Below are positions 7,577 through 16,080 of a DNA stretch of 37,820 nucleotides, piece by piece. The stretch's first letter is position 1, and each line of letters begins with the position of its first letter. Origin of the DNA: Bacteroidota bacterium (GTDB lineage: Bacteria > Bacteroidota > Bacteroidia > Flavobacteriales > Weeksellaceae); the NCBI GenBank assembly GCA_023423715.1, contig JAFAFC010000030.1, positions 1 to 37,820 of the forward strand, given 5' to 3'. A model generated the notes under the pieces. It worked only from the letters and a program-made list of their open reading frames with translations. It did not search any database and was not told the origin of the DNA. Position numbers and translations under genes: made by a program.

Positions 7577-8146
7577 ATGAAGAATATCACAGTATTAATT
7601 TCGGGCTCTGGAACGAATTTGCAACGAATTATTGATTGTATTGATCAAGGTGAAATTCGTAATGCGAAGGTTAATTTGGTGGTTGCAGATCGCGAATGTT
7701 TTGGATTGGAACGAGCTGAAAATCATAAGATCGAAAATGTATTAATCCCGCGTGGAAAATCATTTTCAGATAAATTGGATTTGCTAATTCCTGAAAATAC
7801 AGATTTAATCGTTCTTGCAGGATTTATTTCGATTTTGAAACCCGAATTCTGCGATAAATGGAAAGGAAAAATCATCAACATTCATCCATCGTTACTGCCG
7901 AAATTTGGTGGTAAAGGAATGTGGGGAATGAATGTTCACAATGCGGTAATTGAAGCTGGAGAAAAGGAAAGTGGTGCAACGGTACATTTTGTAACTTCTG
8001 GAATTGATGAAGGCGAAATTATTCTTCAAGGAAAGGTACAGATTGATGAAACGGATACACCGGAAACATTGGCTTCCAAAATTCATCATGTTGAGTACGA
8101 AATTTTCCCAAAAGCAATAGATAAAATCTTGAACCCCGATTCTTGA
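7577..8146 (+). CDS. purN: Phosphoribosylglycinamide formyltransferase (GAR transformylase)
   Basis: Enzyme of 189 residues that transfers a formyl group from 10-formyl-THF to GAR, the third purine step. Family marks are ISGSGTNLQRIID at the N-terminus (phosphate site), NIHPSLLPKFGGKGMWG carrying the catalytic Asn and His, and the Asp-containing segment SGIDEGEII. An in-frame TTG at 7553 lies inside the upstream heptamer repeat and would add repeat-encoded residues; ATG 7577 gives the normal N-terminus. It follows purM by 69 bases filled by that repeat, and purH starts 36 bases downstream, so one operon is likely. Confidence 0.94.
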   Translation: MKNITVLISGSGTNLQRIIDCIDQGEIRNAKVNLVVADRECFGLERAENHKIENVLIPRGKSFSDKLDLLIPENTDLIVLAGFISILKPEFCDKWKGKIINIHPSLLPKFGGKGMWGMNVHNAVIEAGEKESGATVHFVTSGIDEGEIILQGKVQIDETDTPETLASKIHHVEYEIFPKAIDKILNPDS

Positions 8147-8182
8147 TTTTACAATCTCATAAAAATAAAATAAAAAGTAAAA

Positions 8183-9700
8183 ATGGATAAAAAAAGAGCA
8201 TTAATCAGTGTTTCAGACAAAACAAATCTGATTGATTTTGCCCGATTCTTAGAAACTCAAGGTTACGAATTAATCTCAACTGGTGGAACGTTCAAGCATT
8301 TGAAAGATGCGGGTTTAGCGCCTATTCAGATTGATGAGGTTACTGATTTTCCTGAAATGTTGGACGGACGTGTGAAAACGCTTCACCCAAAAGTTCACGG
8401 TGGTTTGTTAGCGGTTCGTGATAATGCGGAGCATATGAATACGGTAAAAGAACATCAAATTGGGTTAATCGATATGGTGATTGTGAATTTGTATCCATTT
8501 TTCGAAAACGCTAACAAAGATATTTCTTTAGACGAAAAAGTAGAATTCATCGATATTGGTGGACCTTCTATGTTGCGTTCAGCTGCGAAGAACTTCAAAT
8601 CGGTGACAGTAATCACGAATGTTGAAGATTACGAAAAAGTTCAACAAGAAATAACAGCTTCTGGTGATACGACGCTAGAAACTCGTAAGGAATTGGCGGG
8701 AAAAGTTTTCAACTTAACGGCAGCGTATGATGCGGCAATTGCAAAAATGCTTTTAGATCAAGACTATCCTCAATATTTGAATGCTTCATATAAAAAAGTA
8801 GCAGACATGCGTTACGGTGAAAACCCGCATCAAACGGCAGCTTACTACGTTTCTACTGTAGAAAACGGAGCGATGAAGGATTTTGAACAATTAGGCGGTA
8901 AGGAGTTGTCTTTTAATAATTTAAGAGATATGGATCTTTGCTGGAAAGTGGTTAATGAGTTCAAAGAAGATTTGGCTTGTTGCGCGGTAAAACATTCAAC
9001 GCCTTGTGGAGTTGCAATCGGAACTTCCGCTTTGGAAACCTATCAAAAAACATTCGAATGTGATCCGGTTTCTATCTTTGGCGGAATTGTTGCAGCTAAC
9101 TTTAAAGTAGACGCAGCTACTGCAGAAGAAATGAACAAAACGTTCCTAGAAATTGTGATGGCTCCTGATTTTACGGAAGAAGCTTTAGAAGTTTTGAAGA
9201 AGAAGAAAAACCTTCGAATTATTAAAATCACCAATCCAGTAAGCGACAAGCAAACTTGGGTAAAAGTAGATGGTGGAATTTTAGTTCAAGACAACGATAA
9301 TCAGTTTTCAACGGATATTAAAACGGTAACAACGCTAGAACCTACGGAAGCACAGAGAAAAGCCTTGCTTTTTGCTCAACGAGTTGTTAAGTATGTAAAA
9401 TCTAATGCGATTGTGGTTTCAGACGGTGTTCAAGCGTTAGGAATTGGCGGTGGTCAAGTAAACCGAATCTGGGCAACGCAACAAGCGATTGAGCGTGCTA
9501 AAGAAAAATTTGATGGCGCTTTAGTTTTGGCTTCAGATGCGTTTTTCCCATTCCGCGATGTGGTTGATTATTGTGCTCAAGAAGGTATCCAAGCGATCAT
9601 TCAGCCAGGTGGAAGTATGCGTGATGAAGAGAGTATTGAGGCGGCAAACGAACATCATATTCCGATGTTATTCACGGGAATGCGTCACTTTTTACATTAA
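8183..9700 (+). CDS. purH: Bifunctional AICAR transformylase / IMP cyclohydrolase
   Basis: Bifunctional enzyme of 505 residues catalysing the last two steps to IMP. The N-terminal 200 residues are the IMP cyclohydrolase (MGS-like) domain, with STGGTFKHLK and DGRVKTLHPKVHGG. The rest is the AICAR formyltransferase domain; its catalytic Lys270-His271 lies in VKHSTPCG. Other marks are RYGENPHQTAAYY, and DAFFPFRDVVD with QPGGSMRDEE near the C-terminus. Length is normal for the bacterial enzyme. It sits between purN and purD in the operon; after its stop there is a 10-bp hairpin before purD. Confidence 0.97.
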   Translation: MDKKRALISVSDKTNLIDFARFLETQGYELISTGGTFKHLKDAGLAPIQIDEVTDFPEMLDGRVKTLHPKVHGGLLAVRDNAEHMNTVKEHQIGLIDMVIVNLYPFFENANKDISLDEKVEFIDIGGPSMLRSAAKNFKSVTVITNVEDYEKVQQEITASGDTTLETRKELAGKVFNLTAAYDAAIAKMLLDQDYPQYLNASYKKVADMRYGENPHQTAAYYVSTVENGAMKDFEQLGGKELSFNNLRDMDLCWKVVNEFKEDLACCAVKHSTPCGVAIGTSALETYQKTFECDPVSIFGGIVAANFKVDAATAEEMNKTFLEIVMAPDFTEEALEVLKKKKNLRIIKITNPVSDKQTWVKVDGGILVQDNDNQFSTDIKTVTTLEPTEAQRKALLFAQRVVKYVKSNAIVVSDGVQALGIGGGQVNRIWATQQAIERAKEKFDGALVLASDAFFPFRDVVDYCAQEGIQAIIQPGGSMRDEESIEAANEHHIPMLFTGMRHFLH

Positions 9701-9717
9701 TAAAAAAAGAACATATA

Positions 9718-9742
9718 ATTTTTGCATTACCCATGCAAAAAT
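9718..9742 (+). other. Perfect 10-bp inverted repeat between purH and purD
   Basis: ATTTTTGCAT (9718-9727) and ATGCAAAAAT (9733-9742) form a perfect stem with loop TACCC. No T run follows it directly, so it is unlikely to be a strong terminator in the forward direction. It may modulate purD expression or protect an mRNA end. Confidence 0.6.
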
Positions 9743-9777
9743 GTAAATTTGTTGGTCATAAAACTTATAGAACACTA

Positions 9778-11016
9778 ATGAGAATACTTATTGTAGGAAA
9801 CGGCGGTAGAGAATCCGCAATCGCAAATAAATTATGCAAAGATTCTAGAATCTCGGAAATGTATTTTGCGAACGGAAATGCAACAACTGATAAATTAGGA
9901 AAAAATATTATCGCATCAACGCCTAAAGAAATGGCGGCTTATGCGTTAAAAGAAAAAATAGATCTTACGATTGTAGGGCCAGAAGCTCCACTTGTTGATG
10001 GGATTGTAGAAGAGTTCAAAGAAAACGGTCTTCGTATTTTTGGAGCTAAATCTCGCGCTGCTCAACTGGAAGGAAGCAAGGCTTTTTCAAAGAAATTCAT
10101 GCAAAAATACGGTGTGAAAACAGCAGAAGCTAAAGTTTTCGAATCGTACCAAGATGCTTTGAATTATTTGGAAGGGAAAACGTTCCCAATCGTAGTTAAA
10201 GCAAGTGGTCTTGCTGGTGGAAAGGGAGTTGTAATTTGCGACGATATCGAATCTGCAAAAGCAACTTTGCATTCATTCATGATTTCTAAAATCTACGGAG
10301 ATGCAGGTATTCAAGTGATTATTGAAGATTATTTGGATGGTTTTGAAGCTTCGATCATTGCATTTTCAAACGGAAAGAAATTATTCCCTTGTATCCCTGT
10401 GAAAGACTACAAAAAAGTTGGAAACGGTGATAAAGGTTTGAATACAGGTGGAATGGGAAGCGTTGCTCCAAGTCCAGAATTTAAGCCAGAACATCAAGAG
10501 GATTTCGAAAAAAATATCTTAGAACCTACTTTGAAAGGACTTCATGAAGAAGGTCTTGGTTTCCACGGATTTATTTTCTTCGGATTGATGGTGACGAAAA
10601 ACGGATCGTATTTGTTAGAATACAACATGCGTTTGGGAGATCCAGAAACGCAGTCTTTACTTCCATTGCTAGAAAATAATCTTTTGGATGTTATCGAAGA
10701 TTGTTTAGCAGGAAAAGAGGTTGAGTTGAAATTCAAGAATCAAAAAGCAGTTTGCTTGGTGATGTGTTCAGGCGGATATCCTTTGAATCACGAAGTTGGT
10801 TTCGAAATCAAAGGGATGGATAAAGTAACACACAGCGAACTTTTATTCGCAGGAGCCCAAATGCGTGGTAACAAAGTGGTAACTTCTGGTGGTAGAGTTC
10901 TTAACCTTGTAGGTGTGGGCGACACATACGATGACGCAAGAAAGAAAGTGTACCAAGATGCACTTCCGCTTAATTTTGATTACGCTTTTTACAGAGACGA
11001 TATCGGTAAATTTTAG
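9778..11016 (+). CDS. purD: Phosphoribosylamine-glycine ligase (GAR synthetase)
   Basis: ATP-grasp enzyme of 412 residues joining phosphoribosylamine and glycine, the second purine step. The N-terminus MRILIVGNGGRESAIANKL at ATG 9778 is the normal PurD start; an in-frame ATG at 9733 falls within the intergenic hairpin and would add 15 residues foreign to the family. Other marks are GPEAPLVDGI, the ATP-grasp segment PIVVKASGLAGGKGVV, and EYNMRLGDPETQSLLP, the PurD signature with metal-binding Glu and Asn. It is the last gene before a terminator, so purM to purD probably form one unit, although guaA follows 91 bases later. Confidence 0.95.
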   Translation: MRILIVGNGGRESAIANKLCKDSRISEMYFANGNATTDKLGKNIIASTPKEMAAYALKEKIDLTIVGPEAPLVDGIVEEFKENGLRIFGAKSRAAQLEGSKAFSKKFMQKYGVKTAEAKVFESYQDALNYLEGKTFPIVVKASGLAGGKGVVICDDIESAKATLHSFMISKIYGDAGIQVIIEDYLDGFEASIIAFSNGKKLFPCIPVKDYKKVGNGDKGLNTGGMGSVAPSPEFKPEHQEDFEKNILEPTLKGLHEEGLGFHGFIFFGLMVTKNGSYLLEYNMRLGDPETQSLLPLLENNLLDVIEDCLAGKEVELKFKNQKAVCLVMCSGGYPLNHEVGFEIKGMDKVTHSELLFAGAQMRGNKVVTSGGRVLNLVGVGDTYDDARKKVYQDALPLNFDYAFYRDDIGKF

Positions 11017-11024
11017 CAAGATAC

Positions 11025-11052
11025 TGCCCTGAAAATTCGGGGCATTTTTTTT
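11025..11052 (+). terminator. Intrinsic terminator between purD and guaA
   Basis: TGCCCTGA pairs with TTCGGGGCA (11025-11044) in a stem of about 8 bp with one G-U pair, followed by eight T. It begins 8 bases after the purD stop and separates guaA from the pur operon, perhaps only partly. Confidence 0.85.
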
Positions 11053-11107
11053 AGTATTTCTGCAATGCAGAATTTTATTTAATTTTTTTTATTTCAGTCA
11101 ATTTACG

Positions 11108-12637
11108 ATGCAAAACGGAATTATCATATTAGATTTTGGTTCGCAATACAACCAACTTATTGCCAGAAGAGTACGAGAATTGGGGGTTTATTCAGAGGTT
11201 GTTCCTTTCAATATGCCTTTAAGCGAGATTTTGGAGAAAAAACCTAGCGGGATTATCCTTTCGGGAGGTCCAAGTTCGGTGAATGCAGAAGATGCTCATT
11301 TGGTGGACAAGGCTTTGTTTCAACAAGAAATTCCGGTTTTGGGAATCTGCTACGGGATGCAATTAACAACGCATCTTTTGGGTGGAAAAGTGAAGAAAGG
11401 TGAAAAAGGAGAATACGGGAAATCAACATTTGAAGTGGTTCGTTCTAATTCCATTTTATCGGGTATTTCGAGACATTCTACCGTTTGGATGAGTCATTTT
11501 GATGAGGTAGAAGAAGTTCCGGAAGGATTTGAAATTTCTGGAAAATCAGATGTTATCGCTGCGATGGCTAATGAAAAGGAGAAGATTTATGCGTTGCAAT
11601 TTCACCCAGAAGTTTCGCACACCGATGAAGGAGCAAAAATGATTGAAAATTTTGTTTTCAACGTTTGTAAATCAGAGAAAAACTGGGCTTTAACGAATTA
11701 TATCGATAGAACAATTGCAGATATTAAAGAAAAAGTGGGCGACAAGAAAGTAATCTTAGGACTTTCAGGAGGTGTCGATTCTTCTGTGGCTGCCGTACTT
11801 ATTCACAAAGCGATTGGCGATCAATTAACATGTATTTTCGTTGATACTGGACTTTTGAGAAAAGATGAAGGTAAAAAAGTAATGGAAAACTACGGTGAGC
11901 ATTTCCACATGGATATCAAAATGGTTGATGCTGCAGATCGTTTTTTAAATAAATTAGTAGGTATTTCTGATCCTGAACAAAAAAGAAAAATCATCGGTAA
12001 CGAATTCGTTGCCGTATTTGATGAAGAGTCGAAGAAATTTGAAAATGCAAGCTTTTTAGCACAGGGAACAATCTATCCAGATGTCATCGAAAGTCAGTCT
12101 GTAAAAGGTCCTTCAGCGGTAATTAAATCGCATCATAACGTGGGTGGACTTCCAGAAGATATGAAATTGCAATTGCTAGAGCCGCTTCGCGAATTATTCA
12201 AAGATGAAGTTCGTAAAGTTGGTGAAGAGTTAGGTATTCCACATCATTTGGTATATAGACATCCATTTCCAGGTCCAGGTTTAGGAATTCGTATTCTTGG
12301 TGAAGTTGATCACGAGAAAGTGCGCATTTTACAAGAAGCAGATGATATTTTCATTGAAGAATTGTACAAACACGATTTATACGAGAAGGTTTCTCAAGCA
12401 TTCGTTGTTTTACTTCCTGTGAGATCCGTTGGCGTGATGGGAGACGAGCGTACGTATGAATATACAGCTGCGGTTCGTTCTGCTAATACAATTGATTTTA
12501 TGACGGCGACTTGGAGTCGTTTACCTTACGATTTCTTAGAGATTGTTTCGTCAAGAATCATCAACGAAGTTTCAGGAATTAACAGAGTTGTTTACGATAT
12601 TTCCAGTAAACCGCCAGCAACGATAGAATGGGAATAA
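11108..12637 (+). CDS. guaA: GMP synthase (glutamine-hydrolysing)
   Basis: Enzyme of 509 residues that converts XMP to GMP with glutamine and ATP. The N-terminal class I glutaminase has Cys81 in GICYGMQ and the His/Glu pair in FHPEVSH. The ATP pyrophosphatase domain has the P-loop SGGVDSS at 220-226. The C-terminal dimerisation domain contains RHPFPGPGLGIRILGE and ends with the usual KPPATIEWE. Length is normal. It lies downstream of purD, beyond a terminator; I found no exact TAnnTTTG box in the 91-base gap, so read-through or an atypical promoter must drive it. Confidence 0.97.
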   Translation: MQNGIIILDFGSQYNQLIARRVRELGVYSEVVPFNMPLSEILEKKPSGIILSGGPSSVNAEDAHLVDKALFQQEIPVLGICYGMQLTTHLLGGKVKKGEKGEYGKSTFEVVRSNSILSGISRHSTVWMSHFDEVEEVPEGFEISGKSDVIAAMANEKEKIYALQFHPEVSHTDEGAKMIENFVFNVCKSEKNWALTNYIDRTIADIKEKVGDKKVILGLSGGVDSSVAAVLIHKAIGDQLTCIFVDTGLLRKDEGKKVMENYGEHFHMDIKMVDAADRFLNKLVGISDPEQKRKIIGNEFVAVFDEESKKFENASFLAQGTIYPDVIESQSVKGPSAVIKSHHNVGGLPEDMKLQLLEPLRELFKDEVRKVGEELGIPHHLVYRHPFPGPGLGIRILGEVDHEKVRILQEADDIFIEELYKHDLYEKVSQAFVVLLPVRSVGVMGDERTYEYTAAVRSANTIDFMTATWSRLPYDFLEIVSSRIINEVSGINRVVYDISSKPPATIEWE

Positions 12638-12678
12638 ATTGGTATTATTCTTGCCTTGATTTTAGGGTAAATTAAACT

Positions 12679-13647
12679 ATGAAAAAGTATTTGCTATATG
12701 CTGCAACTTTCCTTGTAGCGACTTCCTTAATTCAATGTAAAAAAGATGCCCAAGCAGAAGATGTGTCTTCGAATTCAAATTCGACTACGCAAGATTCTGC
12801 TACCAAAGAAAAACCTAAAGAAGTCTTACCACAAGAGACTTTTACATATACTGCCATGCTGTTTCCGGAGAAAAAGAAGGACTCAGTCATGGCAGCTTTT
12901 AAAGAAAAATATACGAAAGAAGAACGCTATACTATTTTGGCGCTCAATCGATTGGATTTGGAAAATGCTTGGCGTGCTGATACCTTGATGATTCCAAATA
13001 AAATTGAATCCGATTTTTTACAATATTCTCCTTTCCCAAGACAATTAGATGTTGCTAAAGATGTTCGGAAATTGGTGGTTTTTTCCTATCCAATTCAAGC
13101 GTATGCAGCCTATGAAAACGGGAATCTAGTAAAATGGGGACCATCGAGTATGGGTAAAAAAGCAGCAAAAACAAAAACGGGTTTAATGTTCACAAACTGG
13201 AAAAAGGAATTAGCTATTTCCACCGTGAACAAATCTTGGAAATTACCGTACAATTTCAATATTCATAATACCTTAGGAATTGGTTGGCATCAATACGATT
13301 TACCTGGTTATCCTGCATCGCATTCGTGTTTGAGAATGCTGATGGACGATGCAAAATGGATGTTTAATTTCGGTGAACAATGGGTTTTAAATAAAGGTGG
13401 AGCAACAGTAAAAGCCAATGGAATCCCTGTAATTGTCTTTGGTGAATACGGCTGGGGAAAACAAAAACCTTGGAAGGTTTTAGACAAAAACCCGAATGCA
13501 ACAACGATTACGGTTGAACAAATGAATGCCGAAATTCAGCCATTCAAAGATAAAATCCTTAAAGAACAGAAAAATAGAGAGGAGGTTTTAGCAGCTAAAG
13601 CGGCAGAACAAAAAGCAGATTCTCAATCAACTCCAGCTACGAACTAG
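12679..13647 (+). CDS. L,D-transpeptidase (YkuD domain) lipoprotein
   Basis: 322-residue predicted lipoprotein with signal peptide and lipobox LIQC (Cys20), followed by a Ser/Thr/Asn-rich linker. Residues of about 120-255 resemble a YkuD L,D-transpeptidase domain: a conserved His204, then a gap, then SHSCLRM with His215 and candidate nucleophile Cys217. The usual motif is SHGC; here the Gly is Ser216. Such enzymes form 3-3 peptidoglycan crosslinks or attach proteins to peptidoglycan, in the periplasm. The C-terminus is a charged, Ala/Glu/Lys-rich tail. It begins 41 bases after guaA, and its 3' end overlaps that of the convergent gene by 11 bases. Confidence 0.85.
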   Translation: MKKYLLYAATFLVATSLIQCKKDAQAEDVSSNSNSTTQDSATKEKPKEVLPQETFTYTAMLFPEKKKDSVMAAFKEKYTKEERYTILALNRLDLENAWRADTLMIPNKIESDFLQYSPFPRQLDVAKDVRKLVVFSYPIQAYAAYENGNLVKWGPSSMGKKAAKTKTGLMFTNWKKELAISTVNKSWKLPYNFNIHNTLGIGWHQYDLPGYPASHSCLRMLMDDAKWMFNFGEQWVLNKGGATVKANGIPVIVFGEYGWGKQKPWKVLDKNPNATTITVEQMNAEIQPFKDKILKEQKNREEVLAAKAAEQKADSQSTPATN

Positions 13648-14182
13648 TTTTTTCATATTTCAGGGTAGATTTTACGACGAAATCACGAAGTTTTTCCATT
13701 TCAGGTTCGGCTTTTTTGTGTCCCATGCGAACTGCAAAATACAAGGCAATAATGATGGCTAACATTCCAATTGATGCAGGTAGTCCCCAAGTATAATCGG
13801 TGGAATTGATTTGGATCCCCACAAACCAAAGGGTTATAAAAACCATCCACGCAATCCCGAAAAGAAAGTAAAGAAACATCACTAAAGTCCACACATCTCC
13901 GTTTGGACCGAATATTCCTCGTATCACGGTATTATCATCTTCTTTTTCGGTTCTCAAAGCAAGGTTAGGTTTCCAAAAAGGATGATCTTGGGTTTTTACT
14001 TCGATGGTAGCAACTTCACGATTGACGTTTCCCTTTAGTTCTGGATGCTCTTTCAAACTCACCATGATGATTTTTTCAAATTCTTCGGGCTCGAGATGGG
14101 TATGCATTTTGAACCGAGGCCTATTTCGGATTCGGTCAAATGTACTTTCTTCTGTGATCGGGTTGTTATTCTGAGTCGTCAT
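13637..14182 (-). CDS. Conserved two-transmembrane-helix protein of unknown function
   Basis: 181-residue protein. The N-terminal 100 residues are soluble and polar (HTHLEPEEFEKIIMVSLKEH), then two hydrophobic helices follow at about 108-130 and 138-157, separated by a short loop, then a basic/acidic C-terminal segment ending in KYEKTSS. No catalytic motif is visible, and I do not recognise a family with certainty. Its ATG overlaps the 3' end of the upstream aspartyl protease gene by 17 bases, so the two are probably co-transcribed and translationally coupled. Its own 3' end overlaps the L,D-transpeptidase gene by 11 bases tail to tail. Confidence 0.75.
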   Translation of the reverse strand: MTTQNNNPITEESTFDRIRNRPRFKMHTHLEPEEFEKIIMVSLKEHPELKGNVNREVATIEVKTQDHPFWKPNLALRTEKEDDNTVIRGIFGPNGDVWTLVMFLYFLFGIAWMVFITLWFVGIQINSTDYTWGLPASIGMLAIIIALYFAVRMGHKKAEPEMEKLRDFVVKSTLKYEKTSS

Positions 14183-15515
14183 AAGGAATTGGGTCTTCTA
14201 GATGAAATTCAAAATTCAATAATTTTCCATTGCGTTCAACACTAATAAGAATGGATCTACCATTTTCAGATTTGAAAAGCTCGTTGATTCGTTCCAAAGA
14301 CATTTTGGTAACGCTAGTTCCATTAATTTTTACTAATTGATCGTCTTTTCGAATTCCGGCTTTATAGGAAGGTGAATCTGAGCGAGCGCCAGCGACAACA
14401 TAACTAGGCACCAAAACAAATTTATATTGAAACATATCTTTTCGTGTTTCATACGTTGTACCACTTGTAGAATTAAGAGTGCCTTCCTTTTGCACCTCTG
14501 TATTTACATGGACAAGCTCTGGACTCCAAACCATGCCGTTATGTTTAATATCTAGACCACTCATGTTAAAATGAAAAGGTTCTCGAATCTCAGAATTTGG
14601 TTTGAAATAAATCTTTTTTTCAGGATAATTTAGTAAAACGGAAAAGCGTCGCAATGTTTCATTACCAATGGAGCCTTTGCGATCTGGAACCAATTTTAAA
14701 TGCTGAACCGAATATTCGTCGGGCATTGCAATGATGGGCTTTTCCAAAACCTGATTTCCTATTTTAATGCGATGAATGCGGCTTCGTTTACCGTAAATAT
14801 CCCCGTTGAAACCTCGTCCTAGAAAATCTTCAATATTGGGTCTGTTGTATTTAAAATTCGGAATTAAACTTGGGAAAAGCCAAACGGCATCGCTGTTTCC
14901 AATGTCGATGAGCATTTTTGAAGACACGAATTCGTTGGTTTGTTGTACGTCCAACCAAATATAGGGTTTTTTGAGCTCAAGCGTTATAGGATGCTCTTCG
15001 TATTTTTTCGAAGCTTCTCTTTCAAAAGTTTTTTGATCCGGGAATAGAATGATTTCTTTCTTTTGAAAATTGATTTTCATGGGATAGTTTTTAAAGAAAT
15101 CATGCCCAATAATTCCATTAACTGGAATTCCGGTATGATTGGAAAAATTAAATTCCTCGTTTAAAATTAAAAAAATTAAATGATGATTATCTATGTAATT
15201 ATCTCCTATTTTTACGGTATTTCCTGTAGATTCCCAGCCATCTACTTGCATATTATTGCCTAAGCCTTTGAAAACGGTTTTGGTCATTTTTTCAAAATTC
15301 ACCGTTTTGTTTTCTAAACTAAAAAGTATTGTTTCTGAAACACCCGAATCCAAAAGGAATGTAAGCTCTACACCGTTAACATTCACGGGAATAAAAATAA
15401 GATTATTGAGAAGTTTGAATTTTATTTTTGTTTTTTTAGAGACGGGTAATACAAAACCTTGAGCAGAATGAAAACTGCCTAGTAATAAAATGAAAAAAAG
15501 AAGTATTGCTTTCAT
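14166..15515 (-). CDS. Secreted retropepsin-like aspartyl protease with C-terminal PDZ domain
   Basis: 449 residues with an N-terminal signal peptide (MKAILLFFILLLGSFHSAQG). Residues of about 30-160 resemble a retropepsin-like fold, with FLLDSG at 53-58 in place of the common DTG, and NGIIGHDFF after it. A second, weaker half carries MLIDIG at 201-206 instead of a DTG. Residues of about 363-440 form a PDZ domain (VAGARSDSPSYKAGIRKDDQLVKING). This aspartyl protease plus PDZ arrangement is common in Bacteroidota exported proteins of unknown substrate. It is encoded just upstream of the 2TM gene, overlapping it by 17 bases. The 26-bp palindromic terminator of hxlR lies before it. Confidence 0.85.
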   Translation of the reverse strand: MKAILLFFILLLGSFHSAQGFVLPVSKKTKIKFKLLNNLIFIPVNVNGVELTFLLDSGVSETILFSLENKTVNFEKMTKTVFKGLGNNMQVDGWESTGNTVKIGDNYIDNHHLIFLILNEEFNFSNHTGIPVNGIIGHDFFKNYPMKINFQKKEIILFPDQKTFEREASKKYEEHPITLELKKPYIWLDVQQTNEFVSSKMLIDIGNSDAVWLFPSLIPNFKYNRPNIEDFLGRGFNGDIYGKRSRIHRIKIGNQVLEKPIIAMPDEYSVQHLKLVPDRKGSIGNETLRRFSVLLNYPEKKIYFKPNSEIREPFHFNMSGLDIKHNGMVWSPELVHVNTEVQKEGTLNSTSGTTYETRKDMFQYKFVLVPSYVVAGARSDSPSYKAGIRKDDQLVKINGTSVTKMSLERINELFKSENGRSILISVERNGKLLNFEFHLEDPIPYDDSE

Positions 15516-15549
15516 TTTAGGTGTGAGAATTTTATTAAAAATACTAAAA

Positions 15550-15575
15550 AAAGACTTTACACGTGTAAAGTCTTT
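15550..15575 (-). terminator. 26-bp perfect palindrome; terminator of the HxlR gene
   Basis: AAAGACTTTACAC (15550-15562) and GTGTAAAGTCTTT (15563-15575) are exact reverse complements with no spacer. Read on the minus strand, a T run follows, consistent with termination of the HxlR-type gene just upstream. The hairpin needs a few central bases as loop. Confidence 0.85.
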
Positions 15576-15601
15576 AATAAAATATAAATAATGATGTGAT
15601 G

Positions 15602-15946
15602 TTAGTATGCGAGGTGGGCGAGTTCATCTTTTTGGAAAAGATGATTTATGCTCCAATCTGATAAGGCATTGAGAACCGGAAGCAATTGCTTTCCTTTTTC
15701 TGTAATTTGATAGTTGAAAACCAACTTGTTTTTTTCGCTTTTGGTTTTGATAAGCATTTCTGCCCTGACTAATTTGTCTAGCCTTTCTGCTAAAGTGTTG
15801 GTTGCTATACCTTCGGGCATTGCTGCAAGATCTTTATACGTTGCCGTGCCTTTTACAGATATATCTCGTAAAACTAGCATGGTCCATTTGTCTCCAACAA
15901 GATTGAGACTCCGCGCCAATGGGCAGTTTGATCTGAATTTTTTCAT
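15602..15946 (-). CDS. HxlR family winged-helix transcriptional regulator
   Basis: 114-residue DNA-binding protein of the HxlR family. It has the hallmark N-terminal CPLARSLNLVGDKWTMLVLRD with a conserved Cys8 that in some relatives senses aldehydes or oxidants, then the helix-turn-helix (TATYKDLAAMPEGIATNTLAERL) and the wing segment VFNYQITEKGKQLLPVL. No effector or target can be read from sequence; HxlR proteins often regulate an adjacent gene. The nearest genes are a thiolase upstream and an exported protease downstream, both on the same strand. A -7 box lies 73-80 bases upstream of the ATG, and a palindromic terminator follows. Confidence 0.94.
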   Translation of the reverse strand: MKKFRSNCPLARSLNLVGDKWTMLVLRDISVKGTATYKDLAAMPEGIATNTLAERLDKLVRAEMLIKTKSEKNKLVFNYQITEKGKQLLPVLNALSDWSINHLFQKDELAHLAY

Positions 15947-16018
15947 GTTCTCAAGTTTAGTTTTGTGGTTTAGTTTTATAAAGGGCAGTTTTTCTAGTAA
16001 TTCCCAATCCCTTCACTG

Positions 16019-16026
16019 CAAATATA
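16019..16026 (-). promoter_or_regulatory. -7 element for the HxlR gene
   Basis: On the minus strand the bases read TATATTTG, an exact TAnnTTTG. The predicted start would be near 16012, leaving about 65 bases of leader before the ATG at 15946. A -33 TTG is not clear. Confidence 0.5.
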
Positions 16027-16080
16027 TACTTTTTTTAAAATATTTCACATTATGTTAAATATAATAGTATAATTTTCATT

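Noticed and set aside
15714..16058. 114-codon open frame antisense to the HxlR gene
   Set aside because: It is complementary to a well-supported regulator gene, has no family features, and extends into the regulator's promoter.
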